Shown: positions 28,666 through 37,273, numbered from the stretch's first letter. The stretch is DNA of 64,000 nt from Vibrio superstes (GCF_003569005.1 NZ_BCUR01000004.1:956003-1020002); one strand, 5' to 3'. The notes: generated from the sequence alone by a model not told the origin. Program-made: numbers and translations.

Positions 28666-29751
28666 TTATTGTGCCTCTACAATTTCAGGTTGTACAACAA
28701 GCCCTTCTTGCAGGTTTTGAGTACCAGAAACAACAATCTGCTCTCCCAATTGCAAATTTGACTCGATGGCAACTCGCTCTCCATTTAGGCTGCCGGTAGT
28801 GATGGTTCGTTTGCGCAATACGTTTTCATTGTCTACAACCCAAACATATTGGTTGCCAAGGTTGTCTGGATTAATTGCAGTCAGTGGAATTTGTATCTCT
28901 TTCGAATCCAGTTGTTCTGCGCTTGAGTACAATTGAATTCTCATTCCTGGCAATAGGCGAGAGTTCTCAGAAGTAGCGACAGAAAAGGTAATCGAGTATG
29001 TACCGGTGACCGGGTCTGGTTCCGTTTCATACTTCTTCAGCGTTAATTCATAGGTTTCGTTAGGAATGATGGAAGAGCGTGCAAAAGTTTTTAGTGCGCC
29101 ACTGTCACGAGTCATTACACTTTCAGGAACATGAATTTCGGCTTCAAGATTATTGAGGTCATGCAAAGAGACAACCATTTCGTTCGATTGAACCAAAACA
29201 TGATTGTCAACGAAAGTACGGCTAATAACACCCGCGAATGGAGCACGAAGATTGGTATCATCAAGACGACGCTCCGCTTCAGCATAATGATTTTCAGCAA
29301 GTCTAAAGCGCAGGGTTAGCTCTTCAAATTGGCTCTTAGATATGGACTGTTGTCTTTCAAACAGCGTTTTTGCTCGTTGATATTCGGCACGCGCATTCAT
29401 TAATTCATTGTGTGCAGAGGTCAGAGCAAGCTGGGCGTCAACAGAATCAAGCTTTGCGATGACTTGGTTTTCTTCGACCGAATCCCCTTCCTTTATCAGC
29501 ATTTCAACGATACGACCGCTGGTTCTAAACGAAAGGTCGGCGCGTGAGGCAGAGTGCACGGTACCGCTGAATGAGAGGTCGCTGACTTCAACAGTAGAAA
29601 CGACTTCGGTAAAGACAGGGCGAACAACCGGGTCTAGGGCTACAACTTCAGACTCTGATTTACAACCCGCTAAAAATACAGTCAGGGACATTGCTACCGC
29701 TATGGCTGTTGGTCGAAATTTTTGTGCTGTTGTTGTGTTTAAATTGTTCAC
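28666..29751 (-). CDS. RND efflux adaptor lipoprotein
   Basis: 361 aa. The best start is GTG at 29751, six bases after GGAG; the in-frame ATG at 29757 overlaps that ribosome site. The signal peptide ends in lipobox FLAGC (Cys30), so it is a lipoprotein adaptor, unlike the soluble adaptor at 0.4 kb. The lipoyl halves are RTSGRIVEMLIKEGDSV and NLRAPFAGVISRTFV, with a helical hairpin between (AEYQRAKTLFERQQ). Barrel and membrane-proximal domains follow. It is coupled to the permease downstream, and the small open frame at 29856-30095 lies upstream on the same strand. Confidence 0.92.
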   Translation of the reverse strand: MNNLNTTTAQKFRPTAIAVAMSLTVFLAGCKSESEVVALDPVVRPVFTEVVSTVEVSDLSFSGTVHSASRADLSFRTSGRIVEMLIKEGDSVEENQVIAKLDSVDAQLALTSAHNELMNARAEYQRAKTLFERQQSISKSQFEELTLRFRLAENHYAEAERRLDDTNLRAPFAGVISRTFVDNHVLVQSNEMVVSLHDLNNLEAEIHVPESVMTRDSGALKTFARSSIIPNETYELTLKKYETEPDPVTGTYSITFSVATSENSRLLPGMRIQLYSSAEQLDSKEIQIPLTAINPDNLGNQYVWVVDNENVLRKRTITTGSLNGERVAIESNLQLGEQIVVSGTQNLQEGLVVQPEIVEAQ

Positions 29752-29855
29752 TACCATCTCCAAATGAGTTCGTTGATTGTTCGCGTGATTCGCCGTGTAC
29801 GCCTATCATCCTTAATCGCTTTCCCTCATGCCGAGCAGTTTACCGAGTTAGATAT

Positions 29856-30095
29856 TTATCTCGATGGATAAGAGTTATTCATTTTTGCATTGAATGGTTC
29901 TTTAGTGACCGATTCAAGTCTGTTCTTGTTTTCGCCGCTATTATTTTGCAGTGATTCTTTGTCCCCTGAAGGGGTGTGAGAGTTCTCTGATACGAACTGT
30001 AGGTACGACGGAAATGAATGATCCGTCAGTAAGTCAGTACCGGTGTAGTAACTCATCGAAGTGAGTGTAGAAAGAAGTTCTCGAATGTATCGCAT
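29856..30095 (-). CDS. Putative 79-aa leader-position protein
   Basis: Begins MRYIRELLSTLTSMSYYTG seven bases after an AAGGAG ribosome site, which is the main support. It is hydrophilic, rich in Ser and Asn, with no signal peptide or recognisable domain. It ends about 100 bases before the adaptor gene on the same strand, so it may be the first gene of the efflux operon or a regulatory leader. The sequence is like nothing I recognise. It could be spurious despite the ribosome site. Confidence 0.45.
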   Translation of the reverse strand: MRYIRELLSTLTSMSYYTGTDLLTDHSFPSYLQFVSENSHTPSGDKESLQNNSGENKNRLESVTKEPFNAKMNNSYPSR

Positions 30096-30403
30096 ACCGT
30101 TTCTCCTTTGAGATTTGTGGCAATGCACAAACCTTAAAGTATTTTTATCGGTAGACGCCACGGTTTAGAGATATTCAATATTGAGGAATGTCAGTTTTCA
30201 TAAATGAATACCTCCTATTCATTTTTACTTGATATAAAAAGAAGCAAGATATAACCAAATACACTAAATGCGAATTAAAAAATGAAAAAGCACCTTCCAA
30301 TTATTATTATATTTTCTAGTTATTTAGCGTTCTTTTTCTTACTTGTTGGAAGGTTGGCTTAGCCATTATTAATATTTAAATAGTTCAATACGGTTATTAA
30401 TTT

Positions 30404-31603
30404 ATGCAAGTTTTAGAAATAGATGGTTTTATCTCATTTACGTTGGCAATCGTGCTGTTATTTATCGGTAAGTTTGCAACAATGCGATATCAATTATTAC
30501 AGAAATACAGTATTCCGGAGCCTGTGATCGGTGGTTTTTTATGTGCTATCGTGGTGGCGGCGGTGTATTGGTTATTCGATCTGACCATTGAGTTCGATTT
30601 GGCCATTAGGGACACATTGCTGCTGTACTTCTTTGCGGGAATCGGCCTCAGTGCCAATCTGAAAACCTTGGTGTCTGGAGGAAAGCCGCTATTGATTCTG
30701 ACGTTCCTTGCGATTGTCTACATAGTGCTTCAAAACATTATTGGCGTGAGTGTGGCTTCGCTGCTTGGGTTAGAGCCAATCTTAGGTCTGATGGCGGGAT
30801 CGATCTCTTTGATTGGTGGCGTGGGCACGACAATGGCTTGGTCTCCAATCTATGCGGATATGGGCATTGAAAGCGCGGCAGAAGTTGGGTTAGCGGCAAA
30901 TACGCTCGGTTTAATATCAGCCTGTTTGGTTGGTGGCCCAATTGCAAAATACTTAATCACCAAACACAAACTCACCCCAAACCCAGACCACAATCTGGAT
31001 ATTGGTGTGTGTCACAATGAAACCACAAAACTGGATCACTTTGGCTATCTTTACGCTTGGTTAATGCTCAACCTGAGCCTGATTTTTGGTTACTTCCTCA
31101 ATATTGGATTTGAACATATTGGCTTACAACTGCCTATGTTTGTCGCATGTTTGGTTGGGGGCATCATTCTAGGCAATGGCAAGTCGATGTTGCTGAAAAA
31201 GAAGAAGAGTAACAATGCGCACCTTGGGCAAGCGCTTATCTCTGACATCTGTCTGGGTATGTTCTTAACCATGGCGTTAATGGGGCTTCAGCTGTGGCAA
31301 CTGCAGAGTACTATTCTGTTCTTAACCATTGTTATGTTTTTCCAAATTGTTCTGTCGATTGTGTTCACCATCTGGGTTGTCTTTCGCTTCATGGGCAAAG
31401 ATTACGAGGCCGCGGTTATTGGTTCCGGCTTTGGTGGTATTACCTTGGGTTCAACCGCAACAGCGATTGTGAATATGACAGCGGTGAGTCAGCGATATGG
31501 CGCAGCTCATAAGGCGTTCATTATTGTCCCGTTGGTGTGTGGATTCTTCATCGATATTGCCAATGCCTTGATCATCAACTCTTTTATCACCTTTAGTTTT
31601 TAG
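30404..31603 (+). CDS. gltS: Sodium/glutamate symporter (GltS family)
   Basis: 399-aa Na+/glutamate importer of the GltS family, with about ten membrane spans in two inverted repeats. Diagnostic features are the N-terminal YSIPEPVIGGF, the re-entrant loop SLIGGVGTTMAW and the second-repeat counterpart GFGGITLGSTATAI. The length equals E. coli GltS (401 aa). It is monocistronic, divergent from the efflux operon. Two GltS-type transporters in one genome are common in vibrios, so this may be an accessory copy and not the housekeeping one. Confidence 0.9.
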   Translation: MQVLEIDGFISFTLAIVLLFIGKFATMRYQLLQKYSIPEPVIGGFLCAIVVAAVYWLFDLTIEFDLAIRDTLLLYFFAGIGLSANLKTLVSGGKPLLILTFLAIVYIVLQNIIGVSVASLLGLEPILGLMAGSISLIGGVGTTMAWSPIYADMGIESAAEVGLAANTLGLISACLVGGPIAKYLITKHKLTPNPDHNLDIGVCHNETTKLDHFGYLYAWLMLNLSLIFGYFLNIGFEHIGLQLPMFVACLVGGIILGNGKSMLLKKKKSNNAHLGQALISDICLGMFLTMALMGLQLWQLQSTILFLTIVMFFQIVLSIVFTIWVVFRFMGKDYEAAVIGSGFGGITLGSTATAIVNMTAVSQRYGAAHKAFIIVPLVCGFFIDIANALIINSFITFSF

Positions 31604-31960
31604 GGTGTGTTGATCTTTTGAGGTGTTCATTAAACATACATTGGACACCACATGATTATAAATGTCAGTGATAGCAGGCTGGCATGAATTTGGGCTCATT
31701 AATCGTTAGGACTATATGTAGCCCAAATTAATAACGAAAGATTAACGTGCAAGTGTTGTGTTAACCACTAGGCGATGTTGATGATGAGTAGTTCTATTGT
31801 GTGTCGGTGTGAAAGTAACAATATTCTTATAGTGGAAAATTGACACTAAATGATTTCTGTCCAAAAACGTTTTACGACACTCGTAATCAGGCTCGCTCGT
31901 GAACAATTATGAGTTCAGTCACTAGTAATCTGACCTTCACACTAGTCATAAGGATTGAAA
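31604..31960. other. Non-coding stretch
   Basis: About 357 bases between gltS and a small minus-strand gene. No supported gene, repeat or clear terminator is visible. Confidence 0.5.
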
Positions 31961-32296
31961 CTACGCCTTAATATTCAGGCGCTTCTCACGGTGCAAACAT
32001 ACTAATAGAACGCTGGTTTTGCCCTGGTGATCAGTACATAAGGCAACCATTTTCCAATGTTCAATAACGTCATTGTTAGAGAAGGTTATGATCCTACTTT
32101 TGGGGGCGATGGACATAGGCTTTCGTTTCGAATAACAAGCATTCATGTCGAAGAAACAGTAGGCCAGCAATTGCTGAGAAGAGGGTGTACCAAAAATAGG
32201 TCCTTTGATTTCCACGAGTTGTAGTGGAGCGTTGTGTAGGAGACTGAAATCAGTCTCTTCAAACAGTGTTAGCGTATGGCTCTTTGAGTTATTCAT
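31961..32296 (-). CDS. Unknown small protein
   Basis: 111 aa from MNNSKSHTLTLF; an MESL start four codons earlier is possible. Reverse of 32297-32310 gives GGAGAG a few bases ahead of the shorter start. Composition is mixed alpha/beta with three Cys and many His; there is no signal peptide. I recognise no domain. It lies ahead of the repeat-rich region near the second integrase, where small unknown cargo genes are common. Confidence 0.5.
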   Translation of the reverse strand: MNNSKSHTLTLFEETDFSLLHNAPLQLVEIKGPIFGTPSSQQLLAYCFFDMNACYSKRKPMSIAPKSRIITFSNNDVIEHWKMVALCTDHQGKTSVLLVCLHREKRLNIKA

Positions 32297-32765
32297 TAGG
32301 CTCTCCAAAAAATAAACGGTCTGTATCCACTTTTTGAGTACCTAAGGACCGTATCATTAGTCATCTTTCCCGAAAGTCTTCGCAGCCCCTTTTTTTGGGA
32401 CGTCTTTTTCTTCTAGGTGAGAGGGGGATTTACCTTGTATTTGATGGTGTTGAAATCAAATACAAAGGATTTAAGAAATAGCGTCGAAGAGAGAGGGAGT
32501 CGCTATCCATTAAATCGAAGGCACGCTATGTCACTGGGCGATAAAGCGCCAAAATAAAAGCATCACTTCTTCATCAACCTTAAAAGCGAGACATACTCTT
32601 TAGTGAGGCGCAGCAGCGTCGTTCAAAACCTCCTCTACAGAGGACACACCGAGAGGTCAGTTAAGGTTTCATCATTCCTACTCGCTCGGAGATATCCGCT
32701 TGCACAGCGAACTCGAAAGAGTGAGCGAATCAGTGCAAGCGACAGGCTCAATAGAGCGCACGCTT

Positions 32766-32804
32766 AGACTTCGTCTAATTATCGAAAGAAATTAGACGAA
32801 GTCT
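32766..32804. repeat. Perfect 15-bp inverted repeat
   Basis: AGACTTCGTCTAATT pairs with AATTAGACGAAGTCT around a 9-base loop. There is no T tract after it, so it is not an ordinary terminator. Confidence 0.85.
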
Positions 32805-32825
32805 CCCACTGTAAGCCCAGCCCTT

Positions 32826-32928
32826 GAATTACGGGAGTTGCGGAATCAAAGACTCAGAAGTATTCGGAAGTCACGGTATTCAAGCTTACCCTTGAAGCCC
32901 ATCTCTGAATTTCGGCATTCACGAAATC
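32826..32928. repeat. Three imperfect 22-bp repeats
   Basis: Copies at 32826-32847, 32861-32881 and 32907-32928 share the pattern ATTTCGG-N4-CACGAAATC with variations. The third is itself an inverted repeat (ATTTCG/CGAAAT). Start-to-start spacings are about 35 and 46 bases. Confidence 0.55.
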
Positions 32929-33031
32929 CACGGACTTGGTACAGATAGAAGCAACTTCGGTTTGGCGTTCTATCTCTAATGCAATCCAAGTCGATTTCAT
33001 GAATCAATCATTGAATACATAGCTCTAGGTA

Positions 33032-33155
33032 GAGGATGCAATAAGCCGCCTGCTGATGCCAACAGCACTGCCTAATGGACCGAGGATGCAATAAGCCCAC
33101 AGCCCTTAAAGTACAAGGGAGCGGTCACCACACTGATGCGAGGATGCAACAAGCC
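33032..33155. repeat. Three copies of GAGGATGCAATAAGCC
   Basis: Copies at 33032-33047, 33082-33097 and 33140-33155 (the last has C for T). Start-to-start spacings are 50 and 58 bases. The intervening DNA differs but tends to form small hairpins. They end about 150 bases before the integrase reading frame. Confidence 0.85.
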
Positions 33156-33311
33156 CTTCAGACTCTGCGATGGAGTAGCACATCAGATAAAAAAGGCGTC
33201 ATCATTTATCGAGACAGAGGTGAAACACTCTGCGCAACATACGCTATGTGACACAGTAAAAAGGCCATAACATGACAAAAAGACAATACAGTGGGGTGAT
33301 GCCCAGCCCCC

Positions 33312-34289
33312 ATCAGGAACTTCAATAAGCTCAATTTTGGCTTAGGTGCTAGGCAAATTGATCGAGGTTTAATTAATGCGTCTCTTGAACGGGTAGGGGA
33401 CTTAAAAGACAATACGCATAAAGCTAGGATTTCAGCTTGCCGCGACTTTGCGCAGTATTTAAAAGACGAAACTGACGTGAAGCGTTTAATTGACATTGAA
33501 AAGGCCCACGTCGTGAATTACGGCGAGCATTTGAGAGCACGATTTGAGTCTGATGTGAAATTTACGGCCAGTACGGCGAGAGATTATATCAGTCATATCA
33601 ACGTGTGTATGGCGCAGGCTCGAGGTGACGACAAACTGAACGTCACTGCGAGTAAAGAGTTAGATTACCCTCCCAAGTCAGGTATTGCGACAGTAGACCG
33701 CTCAACAACACTCGAGCAACATCAATCCATTCTTCATCATGCCAGTGAGCCAGTGGCGCTAGCTGCGCAACTGGAGCGCACTCTGGGTCTTCGAACGCGA
33801 GAGGCTTGCTTGCTGGATTCACACAAGGCTCTGGTTGAATATAAAAAGACGGGCGTCATCACCGTAGGCCGCGGGACCAAAGGGGGGCAACCACGCATGA
33901 TACCGATTGAGAATGATGAACAAATTACTGCTCTCGAGCGTGGAGAGAAGCTTCAAGAAACCACAGGACATAACAACCTAGTGCCTGTTGACCAAAGCTT
34001 CAAAGCGTTTCAGAGCCACATCTATAAAGAAACCAAAGCGATTGACCCCATCTACAACTGTCATGGCGAACGAAAGTTCTTTGCTTGTCAGTTCTATCAA
34101 ACCCAAATGGGAGTAGAAGCGCCAGTTCGAGTCGGGATTGAGCATGGCCGTGCTCATCATGAGTACATTGCTAAGACCTTGTGCATCTCTTTGAGCGAGG
34201 CTAAAGCGCGAGATAAAGCCGTGCGCTTACAACTGTCAAAAATAATGGGTCATCACAGACCTGGGATCACCAACGCCTACCTTGGGTAA
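33312..34289 (+). CDS. Second tyrosine recombinase (Phage_integr_N / Integrase_1 type)
   Basis: The conserved frame is open from 33300 and reads RNFNKLNFGLGARQIDRGL, SLERVGDLKDNTHKAR, then the core-binding and catalytic domains. The nearest plausible initiator is ATC at 33312, where relatives might have ATG; the first GTG (33477) would remove about 55 residues of the N-terminal domain. Catalytic elements are RTLGLRTREACLL, a Lys in the following strand (GRGTKGGQPR), HGERKFFA as the HxxR motif, and GHHRPGITNAYLG with the nucleophile Tyr near the end. It belongs to a family unrelated to the 672-aa integrase. Either translation starts at a non-standard codon or the 5' end is damaged. Confidence 0.75.
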   Translation: MRNFNKLNFGLGARQIDRGLINASLERVGDLKDNTHKARISACRDFAQYLKDETDVKRLIDIEKAHVVNYGEHLRARFESDVKFTASTARDYISHINVCMAQARGDDKLNVTASKELDYPPKSGIATVDRSTTLEQHQSILHHASEPVALAAQLERTLGLRTREACLLDSHKALVEYKKTGVITVGRGTKGGQPRMIPIENDEQITALERGEKLQETTGHNNLVPVDQSFKAFQSHIYKETKAIDPIYNCHGERKFFACQFYQTQMGVEAPVRVGIEHGRAHHEYIAKTLCISLSEAKARDKAVRLQLSKIMGHHRPGITNAYLG

Positions 34290-34372
34290 TGAAAAACGTT
34301 ATGTGTTATGAATAGAAAAAAGCCTGCAAAAACAGACTTGTGATTAACGTTGCTGTAGGGCACTCTCGTTAT

Positions 34373-34573
34373 CTAGACGCGGACTTTAACCGATAACGTG
34401 TTACGTGTTCCATCTTCATCAGACCATACATATTGCCAGCCGAATCAAGCGCTTTCATTTTCCCAAAACTCACCTTGAAAGACATCTCCTGTTTCTACAA
34501 CGTTAAAACCTAATTCAAGATTGATAGTTGCGTCAGGAGCATAACATTCCTCTAAGTAATGAGGAGAAGAATG
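34373..34573 (-). pseudogene. Decayed coding remnant, function unknown
   Basis: One minus-strand frame reads like protein (YAPDATINLELGFNVVE; FGWQYVWSDEDGTRNT; ends KVRV) across 66 codons but is interrupted by an in-frame TGA (34445-34447) and has no start codon. Composition is acidic and strand-rich, as at the end of an extracellular or beta-sandwich protein. The family is not recognised; it could be chance. Confidence 0.3.
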
Positions 34574-34575
34574 TT

Positions 34576-34866
34576 ATGAACCCCACAACCTATAAACAAA
34601 TCCGTACTGTCATGGCGCCATTTATGAAAAAAGGCATCCCGTATCGCAAGAAACAGCTAAAGCGATTGCTGGCCATCATTGAGGACATTTTTGAACATGA
34701 GTCTTATCTGCACGAAAACTTAAGCCGGATTGGGCGTAAGCAAATGATGGGCTATTGGAGAAGAACGGCACACGAAACACGCAAGACGCGAAAAGAAAAA
34801 TACGACGTACTGAAGCTGTTTTTTGATACAGCAAAACTTCAAGGAAAAGTGCCTCGTCCCAAATAG
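34576..34866 (+). CDS. Small basic protein next to the integrase
   Basis: 96 aa from MNPTTYKQIRTVMAP, with GAGGAGA (34561-34567) upstream as ribosome site. It is very basic and helical (YRKKQLKRLL; RIGRKQMMGYWRR; THETRKTRKEKYD-like stretch). The pattern resembles the DNA-binding N-terminal helices of recombinases. A recombination accessory role beside the integrase is plausible but inferred. A hairpin terminator follows at 34908. Confidence 0.6.
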   Translation: MNPTTYKQIRTVMAPFMKKGIPYRKKQLKRLLAIIEDIFEHESYLHENLSRIGRKQMMGYWRRTAHETRKTRKEKYDVLKLFFDTAKLQGKVPRPK

Positions 34867-34907
34867 GCGCAAGGTCTACCTCGGGTGTTCTGATCAACAT
34901 CAAAAAG

Positions 34908-34937
34908 AAAGGGCATAGCTCAGGTGCTGTGCCCTTT
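34908..34937. terminator. Hairpin terminator
   Basis: 12-bp stem AAAGGGCATAGC/GCTGTGCCCTTT with one mismatch and a 6-base loop, between the convergent small genes. Confidence 0.7.
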
Positions 34938-34984
34938 ATGCGTAAACGTATGTGCGCTTTGGTCTCTATTAAATGCCGTCACTA

Positions 34985-35338
34985 TCACCCATTGAAGCTA
35001 TGTTGCCTCTTTGCATTGGAAGGTTCCATAAGGGTAAAGACGGCATGAACAAGCCCTACGTTATCGGTTGAAAAACAAAACAGCTCCCACGTTTGAGTGA
35101 AGGTACCACTCTTTACTTGAAACCTCCCCAGACACAGGTCGATATCGAGCAATACCCAACCTGAGCGTGCGAGTGATTGAATGAGGTATTCTGCATGCCG
35201 TTCTGCGCCCAACTTGTCGGGTGCGTTTTGGTCCACTGCAACAGGCACAAACAGAGCAGGCCTACTCGCAATGATGTTGCTCAGCTGCGCGTTCATTTTC
35301 ATGAGCGGGACGAGTTTGGGTTGAGTTCGTTCAGACAT
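34985..35338 (-). CDS. Unknown small protein near the island right end
   Basis: 117 aa from MSERTQPKLVPLMKMNAQL, with GGAGAG nine bases upstream. Features include ASRPALFVPVAVDQNAPD and LARSGWVLLDIDLCLGRFQV; it looks like a soluble alpha/beta protein. No family is recognised. It is convergent with the small basic protein gene and is the last gene of the island. Confidence 0.55.
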   Translation of the reverse strand: MSERTQPKLVPLMKMNAQLSNIIASRPALFVPVAVDQNAPDKLGAERHAEYLIQSLARSGWVLLDIDLCLGRFQVKSGTFTQTWELFCFSTDNVGLVHAVFTLMEPSNAKRQHSFNG

Positions 35339-35653
35339 AGTGACTCTCCGTAGTGATAGTGAATGAAAGCAATCCATTGATTGCATGTAATGACGTTATC
35401 ATTTGATTTCGGTCCGGAAAGTGAATGGTGCATTTTAATCGGGTGGAAGTGAGACGCTAACGAATCATAAAGCCTTGCCGATATCAAAAATCCAGTGATG
35501 CCAAAAACGAAGAGGGTGGCAATCGAGCTCATTCGAACTAAGATTAGAGGGTACAATGCAGGGGTACTGAACTCCGTAAACTCAACTCTACCACCGATGT
35601 GAATCTCCGGTAAGTAATTGAATTATAATGGTTTTATTGTGTGATGCATGGGA
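35339..35653. other. Non-coding stretch before the right repeat
   Basis: A 77-codon hydrophobic frame on the minus strand (start near 35532, SSIATLFVFGITGFLIS) overlaps the preceding gene and lacks a ribosome site; it is not called. Nothing else is seen. Confidence 0.45.
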
Positions 35654-35835
35654 GTGGCTGGGTCTCCACCCAATCTAAAGAAGCCGCTTTTATAGCGGCT
35701 TTTTGCTATCTAAAGCATTGAAATAAATCGCTATTTACGCAAAGTAAACCTTTACCTCAAATTATTTTTGCGAGTCTTCACGCATTTCGGACTGGTACTA
35801 AACCTTGGTACTACACTATGCGATATCTTTCTCTC
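35654..35835 (+). repeat. Right copy of the 182-bp island-bounding repeat
   Basis: Exact copy of 14584-14765: 18 bases of the ffs 3' end, the ffs terminator, the AT-rich arm and the first six integrase codons. After CTTTCTCTC the two copies diverge abruptly, and the integrase frame here meets TAG after a few codons. It therefore looks like the left end of a second, deleted island. Confidence 0.95.
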
Positions 35836-36007
35836 TGCCCCAAGGTACGATAGCTCTGTTAACAAGACATGAGATTAATCATTAGAAACCGCTGTTTCCC
35901 AAATGCCCAAAATCTGTCATGCACCATTTGGTATGACAGATTGATTCATTGTGGCAAGACTTTATATTCTTCCCCTAACGCCTTACTGCATAATTGATAG
36001 CGAATGG

Positions 36008-37273
36008 TTATTTTCTCCAGTTCGCTTCGTATACCCGCATGAGGTTCTCACCTAGGAAGCCAACGATCTCATCATGCGTCCACTTGTACTTGTCCTCTAG
36101 AACAGAGACAACCGACCAAATATGCTTTGCGTGCAGGTTTGAGATAGGTGCGGCCATGCCAAGCTCAGGCGGGTATATATCAGCACGAGGCACAGCCACG
36201 GCATAAAAATCAGCCACGTTGTGCGCGACGTCTGTCGAGTAGCAGGTCTTGTCTTTACCGATCAGCTTAGCGATATGAACCACATGTTCAGCAAACACCT
36301 CAGGCGTTGCCTTGCCATCTTCAGCCAAGAAACCACCTGCGCCAGTAGGGCATACAGCGCCGTCCGTCTCACCAATTGCAAGGATAGCATCATCGCTTAG
36401 GTTACGCGTATGGTTATACACTGCCGCAGCGTTGCTGTGCGAAGCAATCATAGGTTTGTTTGTAGCTTCTGCCGTGTCAATACATGTCTGGTTTGAGGCG
36501 TGTGAACAGTCGAGCACAATACCCTGTTGGTTTGCATACTTAACAAAGCGCTTGCCAGCGTCAGTCAGTCCGGTTTCAACCTTATCCGAGCCACCGCCCG
36601 CCAGTGCATTGGCGTTGTTGTATGTGGTGTTCATCACCTTGATCTGGTTGCGTGCTGACCAGATGGTTTGACTCTCAATGTCACCAACCACATAGTCAGC
36701 GCCTTGAGTGTTGAACATAACTGCGACCTTTCCTTCCTGCTTAGCCTTGCGAATGTCCGCAACCTTATCAACGACCACACCACCGTAATTCACAGTCGAT
36801 GCCTTGCTGTCTTTTAGAATCGTCGGCATCGTATCACCGAAGATTTTCTCGGTGTTGTACACAGACGCAGAGATGAGCGTAATGCCTGCCTCTTCATTAT
36901 CGCGCACACCCTTTTGGAAGTGTGACTCATTCATCGCCATAGCGGGAGCAACCGCTGTCGCCATTAATGAGTTAATCGCAATATATTCTGCGTAATTCTT
37001 GCGCGCTAAAGCGTCTCTTGCTTCCTGTTCTGGGGTACTCGGCGGAATATACGCCTCGGTCAAAAATTGGATACGAGTAGCAATCTCTTCCTTGCTTTTT
37101 CCCCTTGGGTTCCAGAGATAAGACTTAGGATCCGTGTCTGATACATAACCGGCTTTGGAATTCCAGCCTCCATCAAGGTGTTCATGCTCATGGCCAATAT
37201 CATGGCTGTGAACGGCCGTTACGTTAAACAAAGACGCCATTATGGTGCAAAGGGAGAGAGTTAGATTTTTCAT
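36008..37273 (-). CDS. M19 (renal dipeptidase-like) periplasmic protein with altered metal site
   Basis: 421 aa from MKNLTLSLC, preceded by AGGA; signal peptide to about residue 23, then a His-rich stretch (HDIGHEHEHLDGG). The M19 fold is clear from VLDCSHASNQT, ASHSNAAA and HTRNLSDDAI. Human renal dipeptidase binds zinc through an N-terminal DGHND, a Glu in IEGG and two His. Here the first site reads INSLMAT, the Glu position reads NTQG, and only the two His remain. It may be a non-peptidase member, or use a different metal set. It lies 89 bases downstream of an AraC regulator on the same strand. Confidence 0.8.
   Translation of the reverse strand: MKNLTLSLCTIMASLFNVTAVHSHDIGHEHEHLDGGWNSKAGYVSDTDPKSYLWNPRGKSKEEIATRIQFLTEAYIPPSTPEQEARDALARKNYAEYIAINSLMATAVAPAMAMNESHFQKGVRDNEEAGITLISASVYNTEKIFGDTMPTILKDSKASTVNYGGVVVDKVADIRKAKQEGKVAVMFNTQGADYVVGDIESQTIWSARNQIKVMNTTYNNANALAGGGSDKVETGLTDAGKRFVKYANQQGIVLDCSHASNQTCIDTAEATNKPMIASHSNAAAVYNHTRNLSDDAILAIGETDGAVCPTGAGGFLAEDGKATPEVFAEHVVHIAKLIGKDKTCYSTDVAHNVADFYAVAVPRADIYPPELGMAAPISNLHAKHIWSVVSVLEDKYKWTHDEIVGFLGENLMRVYEANWRK

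Larger units (their letters stand above)
32297..33299. other. Repeat-rich non-coding region upstream of the second integrase
   Basis: About 1 kb without a gene, containing a 15-bp perfect hairpin (32766-32804), three copies of a degenerate 22-bp repeat (32826-32928) and three copies of a 16-bp repeat (33032-33155). Such density of structure suggests recombination or recombinase-binding sites, or a structured RNA. It is listed in parts below. Confidence 0.6.
14584..35835. mobile_element. Genomic island integrated at the 3' end of ffs
   Basis: About 21 kb bounded by the 182-bp direct repeats, with a tyrosine integrase gene beginning inside the left repeat and reading inward. A second, unrelated integrase lies near the right end. 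Cargo: three LysR regulators, DUF2860, Omp85-like and patatin proteins, an RND pump, GltS and small unknown genes. No conjugation, replication or phage structural genes are seen, so mobilisation would depend on helpers or on homologous recombination between the repeats. Confidence 0.85.

Noticed and set aside
33032-33155. CRISPR-like array
   Set aside because: Only three 16-bp repeats with unequal 34- and 42-base gaps and no cas genes; better explained as recombinase or RNA structure repeats.
35299-35532. Small membrane protein on the minus strand
   Set aside because: It overlaps the better supported gene ending at 35338 and has no ribosome site.
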